Shown here: positions 6,753 through 14,239 of the stretch, piece by piece
Numbering within the stretch: position 1 is the first letter of the stretch
Layout of the letters: each line of letters starts with the position of its first letter
From: Bacillota bacterium
GTDB lineage: Bacteria; Bacillota; Clostridia; Acetivibrionales; DSM-1351
Assembly (NCBI GenBank): GCA_023436485.1
Contig: JAEZIU010000278.1
Span: forward strand, 1-14,654
DNA length: 14,654 nucleotides
Direction of reading: 5' to 3'
Program-made: the position numbers and the translations under genes
Notes under the pieces: generated by a model
Database searches by the model: none
The model's input: only the letters and a program-made list of their open reading frames with translations
Told to the model about the DNA's origin: nothing

Positions 6753-7733
6753 CTATGTATATCCCAGCAAGCCCCTTACCTGAATCTCACCTGCTGCTAT
6801 TTCCCTGATAACTCCATCTTTACATTTTACAATAAGTCTCCCGTCATGTGCAATGGATTGGGCTGTTCCAATATATTCTACATCTCTGTAAGCAACTTTT
6901 ACTTCCTTGCCTATGGTGACCGAATAATCTGTCCATTTGTCTATTATATCCTTATTTTTTCCATGTAGCACGTACTTATATATTTTTTCAAAGTTGGTTA
7001 GAATACTTCCCAACAAATGGGACCTTGATACGGACTCGCCTTTATGCATTTTTAATGAAACCGCCCTTTGCCGTATCTCATAATCAAAAATCTCAGAATC
7101 CTGATTTGCATTTATTCCTATACCAACAACAACATAGTTTACATGGCCCGGCTCAGCACTTAACTCGGTAAGAATTCCTCCAAGTTTTCTGCCGTCTAAT
7201 ATTATATCATTAGGCCATTTTATTCCGCAAACTATTCCTTGCGTTTCCTTTATGGCTTCCACTACTGCAACTGAAGCTGCAAGAGTAATTATCTGTATAT
7301 TTTCGGGCTCAAGGTCAGGCCTTAAAACTAAAGAAACCCATATTCCCTCTGATGTATCAGACTGCCACTGCCTTCCTATTCTACCCCGTCCCATTGTCTG
7401 TCTGTCCGCTACAATAACTGTCCCATGGGCACAGCCTTCGTTGGCAATTTTTTTTGCATAATTATTTGTGGAATCTATTTCCGCAAAGTGCTGAATGTTA
7501 CCCCCGATTAACTGTCCCTGGGGAATATTAATTTCTCTCCTGTCCAGTATATCCGGAGCTCTAAGAAATTTATATCCTTTTTTTGATGATGACTCTATAG
7601 TATAACCGTCTTTTCTCAATTCATTTATATGTTTCCAAACTGCTGTTCTGGAAACGTTTAACGCTTTGCTTATATCTTCGCCTGAAATATATTGGGCTTG
7701 TTCTTTAAGTATTTTCAAAATCTGATTTTTCAC
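6753..7733 (-). CDS. birA: Biotin-[acetyl-CoA-carboxylase] ligase with repressor domain
   Basis: BirA activates biotin with ATP and attaches it to a carboxylase lysine. With an N-terminal DNA-binding domain it can also repress biotin genes. Of its 326 residues, 1-58 form a winged helix (DISKALNVSRTAVWKHINEL) and 80-265 the ligase core, with DSTN (87-90), the biotinyl-AMP loop GRGRIGRQW (115-123), KWPND (172-176) and a Lys in GRKLGG. Residues after about 270 form the small C-terminal beta domain. So this is the bifunctional class II type. The start is GTG, with AGAGG 7 bases ahead; an overlapping ATG two bases upstream is followed at once by TGA. It lies 13 bases after the unknown 208-residue gene. 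No biotin synthesis genes are in the window, so its operator targets are elsewhere. Confidence 0.95.
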   Translation of the reverse strand: MKNQILKILKEQAQYISGEDISKALNVSRTAVWKHINELRKDGYTIESSSKKGYKFLRAPDILDRREINIPQGQLIGGNIQHFAEIDSTNNYAKKIANEGCAHGTVIVADRQTMGRGRIGRQWQSDTSEGIWVSLVLRPDLEPENIQIITLAASVAVVEAIKETQGIVCGIKWPNDIILDGRKLGGILTELSAEPGHVNYVVVGIGINANQDSEIFDYEIRQRAVSLKMHKGESVSRSHLLGSILTNFEKIYKYVLHGKNKDIIDKWTDYSVTIGKEVKVAYRDVEYIGTAQSIAHDGRLIVKCKDGVIREIAAGEIQVRGLLGYT

Positions 7734-7746
7734 ATGGAACCTCTAA

Positions 7747-8373
7747 CTAAAAAATTTTGTTTAATTCCGGCTTTCTTATGCAGTAAATTTGGCCTGATTG
7801 GTCCGTAAAAATTGCTTTCCCGCCATCGTTGCTTTTTATTGTATCAACTTTACCCAGTTCTGCCAGCCTGTTAAATAAGCTGTATAAAAGATAGTCATCA
7901 AATTTGTCATATTGTTCTCTGAAATTATTTAAAATATTATTTATGTACAAGTCTTCAGAATTTCCATAAATAACGGGTAAATCCATGCAGCTGTCAACTC
8001 TGGCTGCTTCTCCTGCTAATATGGTTGAGGTAATAAGACATTCCGGCATGCGGTAAGTACCGAAAATATATTTCTCCAGCGGAATTACTGATTTATTATA
8101 TAATTCAAGGTTCTCAGGCTCTTCTTTTATAGTATCGTAAACAAATCTGTCTGCGACGTAACATTTGTCGCCTCTGACATTTATCTTTATACAGGTTAGT
8201 GATTCTGAATTATATGAATTCATGTCATCCCGTGGGTTTATAAGACCTGCGAAACACTGCTGAATATCCCCATCTATCATTACCTCCTTGTCAAAGAAAG
8301 CTGACAGCTTGAGACCACAGTCGATTATATCAGATACTTTATCAGAGCTCACATAATAATAAACCTCAGGCAT
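7747..8373 (-). CDS. Unknown cytoplasmic protein, first gene of the birA-coaX operon
   Basis: I do not recognise this 208-residue protein. It has no signal peptide or membrane segment and is acidic. Seven Cys residues are scattered rather than arranged as CxxC. The N-terminus, YYYVSSDKVSDIIDCGLKLS, together with FAGLINPRDDM and YRMPECLIT further on, faintly recalls the layout of ADP-ribosyltransferase-like folds, in which a short strand is followed by a helix ending in a Gly-Leu turn. I cannot confirm any catalytic residues, so this is only a hint. The frame continues 12 codons upstream, but the ATG at 8373 (MPEVYYYV) has GGAGG 5 bases ahead and is preferred. It ends 13 bases before the birA GTG, so it is likely co-transcribed with birA, the Arg/Asn/Gln-rich gene and coaX from the promoter at 8429-8457. 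Confidence 0.75.
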   Translation of the reverse strand: MPEVYYYVSSDKVSDIIDCGLKLSAFFDKEVMIDGDIQQCFAGLINPRDDMNSYNSESLTCIKINVRGDKCYVADRFVYDTIKEEPENLELYNKSVIPLEKYIFGTYRMPECLITSTILAGEAARVDSCMDLPVIYGNSEDLYINNILNNFREQYDKFDDYLLYSLFNRLAELGKVDTIKSNDGGKAIFTDQSGQIYCIRKPELNKIF

Positions 8374-8428
8374 TTTATCCTCCATACAATAAAAAAAGAC
8401 TGTTCCCATTATTATTACATTTTTTTAA

Positions 8429-8457
8429 ATTCTACCATATACGCTCTGTTATGGGAA
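8429..8457 (-). promoter_or_regulatory. Probable promoter of the four-gene birA-coaX operon
   Basis: On the minus strand TTCCCA (8457-8452) and TAGAAT (8434-8429) are 17 bases apart, about 56 bases before the ATG at 8373. Each box differs from consensus at one or two positions. The location downstream of the cphA hairpin supports it. Confidence 0.45.
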
Positions 8458-8495
8458 GGATATGTTTAAGAAATTGTATTTAGGATTTATCAAAG

Positions 8496-8535
8496 GAGGC
8501 TGCTGCAAAAAACTGTTTTATGTTGCAGCAACCTC
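8496..8535 (-). terminator. Hairpin terminator of the cyanophycin operon
   Basis: Thirteen-base arms (8496-8508 and 8523-8535) pair perfectly on the minus strand with one G-U wobble. The plus-strand version has a mismatch there, so the hairpin is tuned to minus-strand RNA. It begins 15 bases past the cphA stop. The U-run after it is poor (CCTTTGAT), so termination may be incomplete. Confidence 0.6.
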
Positions 8536-8550
8536 TATATATAATTCATT

Positions 8551-11232
8551 TTATAGATTTGTACTTAATTGCTCAATATTTTCAATAGATGCATTTAAAC
8601 TGCCTTCAAGCAGCATATTTGCATGTTCCTGCTCTTTTTTTAACCTGTTTATCACCTGAATTGCCGGATCGAACTCTTCATAGAACAAAGCTATCAAATC
8701 CCCTGGTTGGGCATCCAGCATAGCTTTTTCAAGTGCCTCGGTTTCACTGTATATTATTTCAACATTCTCTCTTTTAGCCCCGGCAGTAATTATACTCTGT
8801 TCGAATATGTCCGCCACTTCTCCGCGTCTTCGGCCTCGCAGATCAATGTCTTCCTTTATATAAATCTTATGGAAGGAGTTTGCACAAAGTTCCCCAACTT
8901 CTTTGAAGTTTGTATTCTGCCTGTCCCCGGGCATACCGATTATTCCTACCAGCCTTTTTGCCTTTATCCTTTGCATGAATTTTACTACAGCAGAATATCC
9001 TGCAATGTTATGACTATAGTCAATCATAACCTTGAATGCTCCCATATCAAAAATATTAAATCTACCGGGATTAAGTTCCGTATCCGGCTGGAACGTACTC
9101 ATGCCTTTCACAATTATATCCAATGGAACATTCAGTCCGATGAGTGCTGATATTGCAGCCAACGAGTTTTCTATATTACAGTCGACTATTCCTCCAAAAG
9201 TAATGGGAATATCTTCTAATCCTATAAGCGGAAGCTTTCTGTTATTTCTTTGAATCCATATATAGCCGTCCCTTACGTATACAGCTATATTTTTTGGATT
9301 TTTGCAATGCCTTTTAAATATGGGGTTAGATATACCTCTACTAAACATTATGACATTGCTGCGAGCCCTTTCCAATATATAGGGTGTCATAGCGTCCTCG
9401 GCATTAAGTACTGCATATCCATCGTGCTTTACTGCTTCAACCACAAGTGCCTTGGTTTTAGCAAGATCCTCAATTGTATTTATTCCGTCTATTCCCAGAT
9501 GGTCATCGCTAATATTGATAAGAACACCCACGTCAGCCAGATCATATCCTAAGCCTTTACGGACAATTCCACCTCTGGCTGTTTCCAGAACTGCAATATC
9601 AACTTCCTTATTTGCCAATATGACTTCTGCACTGACAGGGCCGGTATTATCACCCTTCTGCACACATTCACCGCCGATATAAATGCCGCTCGTTGATGTC
9701 ATACCTACATTGTGTCCCATAAGTGAAAGAGTGTGTTTTATAAGTCTTGTTGTTGTGGTTTTACCATTTGTTCCTGTAACCGCTGCAATTGGTATGCTTA
9801 CCGGTTTATTCGGCGGGTACATCATATCAAGTATAGCATCCGCAACATTTACAGATTCCCCCTCACTGGGGTGAAGATGCATTCTAAGGCCCGGCGCTGC
9901 ATTTACTTCTATTATTGCACCACGGTTGTTATCAATAGGAATCGAAATATCCTGTGCAGAAAAATCTATCCCCGCTATATCAAGACCCATGACTTTTGCA
10001 GCAGCAATTGCATACTGTGCGTTTTTGGGATGAATTTCTCTTGTACAGTTTTTGGCTGTACCTCCGGTACTAAGATTTCCGTTCTGTCTCAGATTAACTG
10101 TTTGTCCGGGTTTTAAAATAGTATCCGGTGAATACCCTTGGGTCTTGAGATAATTTATAGATATTTCATCCAGCGTAATAAGTGTCAAGGGCTTTTCGTG
10201 ATCTTCGCCCCTTAGCGGATTGGTGTTTTCATATTCTACAAGCTGCGATATGGTACTGATTCCGTCTCCTGTCACTCTCGGAGGCCTTCGCTCGGAAACA
10301 GCACAGACCTTACCTCCCACAATCAGTACACGATAATCCTTACCACTAACATATTTCTCAACTATAACTTTTTTCGAGTATTTACGTGCCTCTGTAAAAG
10401 CCTCCCTGATTTTATCCTCAGAACAGATATTTACAGTCACCCCTTTTCCCTGGTTAGAATCTATTGGCTTAATCACCAAGGGGTATCCTACTTTTGATGC
10501 CTCTTCCAAAGCCTCCTGTTCTGTTCTTATAACAACCCCGTATGGAACAGGTATGTTGTTATCCATTAAAAGCTTTTTAGTCATCTGTTTATCGGATGCA
10601 ATATCTACCGCAATGCAGCTTGAGCCATCCGTAAGTGATGCTTGAATTATCCTTGTGTACTTCCCGTAGCCAAGTCTGAGAATGCTTCCGTCTCCGATTC
10701 TGGTTACAGGAATTCCTCTTCTTTTTGCAGCCATATAAATAGCTTTTGTGGTTGGACCCATGTCTGTATCTGACGATAAATATTTCAATTCCTTCATTAT
10801 TTTTTCTAAATCCAGGGGATTATCTTCAGCAAAGGCCTCTACTATTTCAATTGCCTTTCTTCCGCACTCTGTGGCAAAAGCCTCGTTACTATATTCATAA
10901 ATTATATAATATTTAGATGTATTACCTATTTGTCTAGTTTTACCATATTTTACGAAGTAGCCAAACCTGTTTTGGATTGCTATTATTAAATGTTCAGCTA
11001 CATGTCCCATGTATGTTCCTTCTTCTAATCTTTCACCGAATCCTCCTACATACCCCACACCGCAGGTGTGTTCTGCAAGTTCAGGGAAAAATTCTAGAAG
11101 TTTTTTATTAAATCCCGGTATGTCCTTAGTAGGTCCTTCTTCATATTTTCCAATATCCACTACCATACGGATTACTGACCGATGACTATATATATTCCTT
11201 CCTTTAAAGCAATAAATGCTTTGAATCTGCAC
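8551..11232 (-). CDS. cphA: Cyanophycin synthetase
   Basis: CphA makes multi-L-arginyl-poly-L-aspartate (cyanophycin), adding Asp to the backbone and Arg to side chains with ATP. The 893 residues show all three domains. Residues 1-160 form the N domain, with HVAEH at 77-81, the zinc-type motif reported to generate primers in some synthetases. About 212-470 is ATP-grasp, with IKPIDSNQGKGV and, at its end, IIEVNAAPGLRMHLHPSEGES. About 480-870 is Mur-ligase-like, with P-loop GTNGKTTTTR (487-496), SDDHLG and YSHN. Length and motifs fit CphA1 and no key motif is missing. The start is GTG with AGGAGG 9 bases ahead. It follows cphB by 37 bases. Cyanophycin is a nitrogen store; in Clostridium perfringens cph genes have been linked to spore assembly. 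Confidence 0.96.
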   Translation of the reverse strand: MQIQSIYCFKGRNIYSHRSVIRMVVDIGKYEEGPTKDIPGFNKKLLEFFPELAEHTCGVGYVGGFGERLEEGTYMGHVAEHLIIAIQNRFGYFVKYGKTRQIGNTSKYYIIYEYSNEAFATECGRKAIEIVEAFAEDNPLDLEKIMKELKYLSSDTDMGPTTKAIYMAAKRRGIPVTRIGDGSILRLGYGKYTRIIQASLTDGSSCIAVDIASDKQMTKKLLMDNNIPVPYGVVIRTEQEALEEASKVGYPLVIKPIDSNQGKGVTVNICSEDKIREAFTEARKYSKKVIVEKYVSGKDYRVLIVGGKVCAVSERRPPRVTGDGISTISQLVEYENTNPLRGEDHEKPLTLITLDEISINYLKTQGYSPDTILKPGQTVNLRQNGNLSTGGTAKNCTREIHPKNAQYAIAAAKVMGLDIAGIDFSAQDISIPIDNNRGAIIEVNAAPGLRMHLHPSEGESVNVADAILDMMYPPNKPVSIPIAAVTGTNGKTTTTRLIKHTLSLMGHNVGMTSTSGIYIGGECVQKGDNTGPVSAEVILANKEVDIAVLETARGGIVRKGLGYDLADVGVLINISDDHLGIDGINTIEDLAKTKALVVEAVKHDGYAVLNAEDAMTPYILERARSNVIMFSRGISNPIFKRHCKNPKNIAVYVRDGYIWIQRNNRKLPLIGLEDIPITFGGIVDCNIENSLAAISALIGLNVPLDIIVKGMSTFQPDTELNPGRFNIFDMGAFKVMIDYSHNIAGYSAVVKFMQRIKAKRLVGIIGMPGDRQNTNFKEVGELCANSFHKIYIKEDIDLRGRRRGEVADIFEQSIITAGAKRENVEIIYSETEALEKAMLDAQPGDLIALFYEEFDPAIQVINRLKKEQEHANMLLEGSLNASIENIEQLSTNL

Positions 11233-11269
11233 CTTGAAAAACCTCCTGATAAGTTGAATATTACAACAT

Positions 11270-12094
11270 TTAATTATGTTTGTTTTCTTTGGGCCTTATT
11301 ATTTTTCTCCGACTGATATCATATCCGTATCCGCCCGGTAATATGTGTATGGTTACATTTGACAATGCAATTATTTCCTCAGATTTTAATTCTGAAACAT
11401 TAGATTCTTGTATAGTATTTCCATCTATAACAGTAACACAATTTGTCCCTATTACTTCAAAGGAGGCATCTGAATAAACCTTTATTGAAGTATCTTCATC
11501 TATACCTATTCCAAGGACTGAAGGGTTTTGGGCAACTCCTATCAATAATCTGCCAAGCCTTCCCCTTTGTTCAAAATGCTGATCTATTATAACCTGATCT
11601 ATGAATCCAAGTCCCGGTGACATCCCCAGCGTACACTTTCTTGCAGCAGAATTCCCATTCCCGTCAACTATCATTACACTACTCATCACGGAGGCACCTG
11701 CACTTGTCCCTATGATTGGTATGCCCTTTTTATACATATCCATGAGCACCTTGGCAGTTTTAGTCCCGCCTAATATACTGGTAATCCTTAGTTGGTCTCC
11801 TCCTGTAAAAAAAACCCCTGCAGCATCTGAAATTTTTTGGGCCACAGAGTCGTTGTTTGCATCTGTTCTGCTATCTACATTTAAAACGTCTATGGACTTT
11901 ACTCCAAGTCTGGAAAAAACATTCCTGTATTCTTTGCCTACTTCCTCGGGTTTTTGCGTGGCTGTTGTTAAAACCATGATTTTTGAATCAGGGCCCCCGC
12001 ACATATCAATCGCATGCTTGAGCACCTTACTCTGGCCCCATTTATCTTCAGCCCCTCCAATTATCAAAAGGTTACCGTTCACCAAGTCATCCAT
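11270..12094 (-). CDS. cphB: Cyanophycinase
   Basis: CphB is a serine exopeptidase (family S51) that releases beta-Asp-Arg dipeptides from cyanophycin. The 274 residues match the usual length. IIGGAEDK at 11-18 and FFTGGDQLR (95-103) are family blocks. The nucleophile is Ser131 in IIGTSAGAS, and DQHFEQRGRLGRL (171-183) is the signature found in bacterial cyanophycinases. There is no signal peptide, so the enzyme is intracellular and should degrade the cell's own polymer, as opposed to the secreted extracellular types. The ATG has GGAGG 6 bases ahead. It sits 41 bases after a small membrane-protein gene and 37 bases before cphA. Synthesis and breakdown enzymes are therefore probably made from one transcript. 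The isoaspartyl dipeptidase needed to split the dipeptide is not in the window. Confidence 0.95.
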   Translation of the reverse strand: MDDLVNGNLLIIGGAEDKWGQSKVLKHAIDMCGGPDSKIMVLTTATQKPEEVGKEYRNVFSRLGVKSIDVLNVDSRTDANNDSVAQKISDAAGVFFTGGDQLRITSILGGTKTAKVLMDMYKKGIPIIGTSAGASVMSSVMIVDGNGNSAARKCTLGMSPGLGFIDQVIIDQHFEQRGRLGRLLIGVAQNPSVLGIGIDEDTSIKVYSDASFEVIGTNCVTVIDGNTIQESNVSELKSEEIIALSNVTIHILPGGYGYDISRRKIIRPKENKHN

Positions 12095-12135
12095 CGTTTT
12101 CCTCCAAATATATTAATCAAAGGTGTAATTAGTTT

Positions 12136-12402
12136 TTAAAATCCAAAATAGCTCATTGTTGTAGCCAACAGCCTGTTGCTAAAGGCTAATCCTGCACCCA
12201 TGAGAAAAATTGATGCTACAACAAGCAAGACTCCGACTCTGCTTTTTTCATCTTTAGCAGCCAGAATTCCGGAAATCACTCCAATCATTCCAAAAACAAA
12301 CGGATATATGAAAAGTGATAGTACGGCTGAAACCCAACCTCCTAATAAAATAAAGCCTTTCCTAAAATCTACATTATGTTGTGATATTTCATGAACACTC
12401 AT
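12136..12402 (-). CDS. Small membrane protein, first gene of the cyanophycin operon
   Basis: This 88-residue protein has a polar N-terminus (1-15) and a long Gly-rich hydrophobic stretch at 16-49, either one bent or two short helices broken at Tyr-Pro (33-34). A short charged loop (KDEKSR) and another hydrophobic helix at 56-74 follow, then a short C-terminal tail. The FGMIGVISGILAAKDEKSRVGVLL pattern resembles the small DUF4190-like membrane proteins, but I cannot name the family with confidence. The ATG at 12402 has GGAGG 11 bases ahead, a little far; a GTG and a TTG upstream in frame are alternatives. It ends 41 bases before cphB on the same strand with no terminator between, so it is likely co-transcribed with cphBA. 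A role in placing or packaging polymer at a membrane is speculation. Confidence 0.7.
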   Translation of the reverse strand: MSVHEISQHNVDFRKGFILLGGWVSAVLSLFIYPFVFGMIGVISGILAAKDEKSRVGVLLVVASIFLMGAGLAFSNRLLATTMSYFGF

Positions 12403-12433
12403 AATCTTCACAGCCTCCATCAACCGCTTTTAC

Positions 12434-12466
12434 GGCTATTAAAAATGTGGTACTTTTTTCATAGCC
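12434..12466 (-). promoter_or_regulatory. Hairpin upstream of the small membrane gene
   Basis: GGCTAT and ATAGCC arms, extended by an A-run facing a T-run across one mismatch, leave an 8-base loop. On the minus strand it lies 32-64 bases before the membrane-protein ATG, between any promoter and the gene. Its role is unknown. Confidence 0.35.
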
Positions 12467-12496
12467 TATTATTTGCAAAATGTAACTTTACTATTC
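12467..12496 (-). promoter_or_regulatory. Possible forespore-type (sigma-G-like) promoter of the cph operon
   Basis: On the minus strand GAATA (12496-12492) and AATAATA (12473-12467) are 18 bases apart. The Bacillus sigma-G consensus is GHATR-N18-CATWHTA, so only the first -10 base differs. A sigma-A reading (TTACAT, 16 bases, TATGAA) fits less well but overlaps the same stretch. In an A+T-rich gap such matches arise by chance, so this is tentative. Confidence 0.28.
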
Positions 12497-12497
12497 A

Positions 12498-12529
12498 TTA
12501 ACATAAATGTAGAAAAATCATTATATAAT
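12498..12529 (+). promoter_or_regulatory. Probable promoter of the D,D-carboxypeptidase gene
   Basis: TTAACA (12498-12503) precedes TATATA (12522-12527) by 18 bases; a perfect TATAAT at 12524-12529 overlaps the latter. The box lies about 30 bases before the ATG at 12558, leaving a short leader with a strong AGGAGG. Confidence 0.5.
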
Positions 12530-12557
12530 AATAGTTGTTAAAATTAGGAGGTTACCG

Positions 12558-13553
12558 ATGAAGAAATTTTATATTTTTATAATCATTTTATTTGTATTGA
12601 TTTTTTCCAATTCCATTAATGAATCAGAAACAAAACCCGTGTTGATGGGAGAGTCAGCAGAAATCAATCAATCCGATTCCAGTCCTTCGCCCGAGATACT
12701 CTATGACTCTAAGGACATTAATCCTATTAAAATAATGGCATTAAAGAATAGTATATATATTACAGACAATAAAAATAGTTTTGATCAAAATGAATACTGC
12801 GAAGTTCCTACCGAACTTGCCGGCTCAAAAATTCTGGTTAATAAGGATACTCCCTTAGAAAAAGACAACATGAAAGTTAATCTAACAGATATTGATTCCC
12901 GTAAAGTAATACTTGAACATCCGGGCCTGAAGCTGGGTTCCTCTGCAGCCAAAGCCCTTTATTCCATGCTTGCTGCAGCCCAAAGGGATGGTATTAAGGG
13001 GTTTGTTTTGAATAGTGCGTACAGGTCGGAGTCATCTCAACAGGAAATATTTAACTACAATCTCAACGTTTTTAAAAAGAGCTGTAAAACTTATAGTGAG
13101 GCCCTAAAAAAAACCCACCTGCTGGTGGCTGCGCCAGGGTTTTCAGAGCACCAAACAGGCCTTGCCGTGGATTTGTTCAGTGTTAACGGACGGCATAGAA
13201 GTGATTTTAAAGGAACAAAGGAGCAAATATGGTTGGACTCCAACGCCTATAAGTATGGCTTCACACTAAGGTACTCCAGCGATAAAACCGAAGTAACCGG
13301 AGCAACCTATGAACCATGGCATTTTCGCTTTACAGACATTCCTCTTAGCACTTATCTGTTTTCAAAGGGCCTTTGCCTTGAAGAATTTTATCAAAAAATT
13401 TTTTCCGGGCAGGTTTTGGAGGGCAAATATTGCCTGTTTATGAAGGTTGACAGAGATCAGAAGGTTTATTTCAGAGGCAGTAAAAATGCTACTATCGCGC
13501 TTGAGCCTGTAAAAAAAGGAGTTCTTCTTTTAACAGTTAAATATAAAACATAA
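12558..13553 (+). CDS. Membrane-anchored VanY-type D-alanyl-D-alanine carboxypeptidase (peptidase M15B)
   Basis: This zinc peptidase should remove the terminal D-Ala from peptidoglycan stem peptides outside the membrane. The 331 residues begin with a hydrophobic segment (4-17) after a Lys-Lys start, which acts as a signal or anchor; no lipobox Cys follows. A low-complexity Ser/Asp/Asn-rich linker leads to the catalytic domain, about 100-265. That domain shows SAYRS (153-157), SEHQTGLAVDL with zinc ligands His198 and Asp205, and EPWHFRF with catalytic Glu252 and zinc ligand His255, all typical of the VanY/LAS family. About 65 residues follow the domain, more than the minimal family core; I do not recognise them. 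AGGAGG lies 6 bases before the ATG. No vancomycin-resistance genes adjoin it, so housekeeping or sporulation wall remodelling is likelier. It is divergent from the cyanophycin operon. Confidence 0.9.
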   Translation: MKKFYIFIIILFVLIFSNSINESETKPVLMGESAEINQSDSSPSPEILYDSKDINPIKIMALKNSIYITDNKNSFDQNEYCEVPTELAGSKILVNKDTPLEKDNMKVNLTDIDSRKVILEHPGLKLGSSAAKALYSMLAAAQRDGIKGFVLNSAYRSESSQQEIFNYNLNVFKKSCKTYSEALKKTHLLVAAPGFSEHQTGLAVDLFSVNGRHRSDFKGTKEQIWLDSNAYKYGFTLRYSSDKTEVTGATYEPWHFRFTDIPLSTYLFSKGLCLEEFYQKIFSGQVLEGKYCLFMKVDRDQKVYFRGSKNATIALEPVKKGVLLLTVKYKT

Positions 13554-13564
13554 CTTCTCTGTTG

Positions 13565-13570
13565 TATAAT
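13565..13570 (+). promoter_or_regulatory. Possible -10 box for the isochorismatase-family gene
   Basis: A perfect TATAAT lies 12 bases past the carboxypeptidase stop and 40 bases before the next ATG. I see no good -35 box at 16-18 bases, so read-through from the upstream gene is an alternative. Confidence 0.35.
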
Positions 13571-13610
13571 TACAATGCAGTATAAATTTAATATAAGGAG
13601 TACATTTTTT

Positions 13611-14156
13611 ATGAAACGAGCATTACTTGTAATTGATGTCCAGAACGAGTATTTTACCGGGAAATTGCCTGTTACATATCCCTCAGACAGCTATAGTAAT
13701 ATTCTAAAAGTTGTTGATACTGCCAATGAAAAAAGTATACCGGTTATTCTGATTCAGCATACTTCTCCCGGTGAAAATGCTTCCATGTTTAAAAAAGGAA
13801 CCAATGAATGGAATATTCATCCTGATCTCTTGCTTAGGAAGTATAATGAAATTGTTGAAAAAAATCTACCCAGCAGCTTTACAAATACTAATCTGGAAGC
13901 CGTATTGAAGGAATTGGATATAGATACTGTTACAGTAGCAGGTTATATGACTCAGATGTGCTGTGATACAACTGCCAGACACGCAATGCATATGGGATAT
14001 TCTGTAGAATTCCTTTCAGATGCTACCGGAACACTCCAATTTTCAAATAATGCAGGAACTATATCTGCGGAAGATCTTCATAAGGCTATACTTATTACAC
14101 AAGCAGCAAGATTCAGTAAAGTACTTTCTTCCGACGAATGGATCAAAAACCTGTGA
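13611..14156 (+). CDS. Isochorismatase-family cysteine hydrolase
   Basis: This 181-residue protein is a single-domain cysteine hydrolase of the isochorismatase-like/nicotinamidase superfamily. The catalytic triad is visible: Asp9 in ALLVIDVQNEY, Lys84 in EKNLPSSF and Cys117 in GYMTQMCCDTTARHA. The second Cys, at 118, replaces the more usual hydrophobic residue. The Asp-x-x-x-x-His metal motif of true nicotinamidases is not evident, so I do not call it PncA; the substrate, an amide or a vinyl ether, is unknown. I chose the ATG at 13611, with AAGGAG 10 bases ahead; the 12 extra upstream codons do not resemble the family. It lies 57 bases after the carboxypeptidase on the same strand, with no clear terminator between them, and converges on leuB. 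There is no link to siderophore or menaquinone genes here. Confidence 0.9.
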   Translation: MKRALLVIDVQNEYFTGKLPVTYPSDSYSNILKVVDTANEKSIPVILIQHTSPGENASMFKKGTNEWNIHPDLLLRKYNEIVEKNLPSSFTNTNLEAVLKELDIDTVTVAGYMTQMCCDTTARHAMHMGYSVEFLSDATGTLQFSNNAGTISAEDLHKAILITQAARFSKVLSSDEWIKNL

Positions 14157-14162
14157 GACCTT

Positions 14163-14208
14163 AAAAAAAGCTGTTGTAAACTATCTTTGAATAGTCTGCA
14201 ACAGCTTT
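14163..14208 (-). terminator. Intrinsic terminator of leuB, probably bidirectional
   Basis: Ten-base arms AAAGCTGTTG and CAACAGCTTT are extended inside by ACTAT/ATAGT around CTTTGA. On the minus strand the hairpin ends in seven T residues, so it terminates leuB. On the plus strand the T-run is only three bases, but the hairpin sits 11 bases past the isochorismatase-family stop and may serve both convergent genes. Confidence 0.85.
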
Positions 14209-14239
14209 AGGAATTAGTATATATTAAAAGTATTTGATT

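Noticed and set aside
8462..8659. A 65-residue plus-strand open frame after cphA
   Set aside because: It overlaps the cphA 3' end and the terminator hairpin, has no ribosome binding site, and encodes an unremarkable Cys/Phe-rich peptide.
8707..10116. Several plus-strand open frames of 60-150 residues across cphA
   Set aside because: They are antisense shadows of a fully conserved cyanophycin synthetase.
13611..14156. Nicotinamidase (pncA) or siderophore isochorismatase
   Set aside because: The catalytic triad is shared by the whole superfamily, the nicotinamidase metal motif is not evident, and no siderophore or NAD-salvage genes adjoin it.
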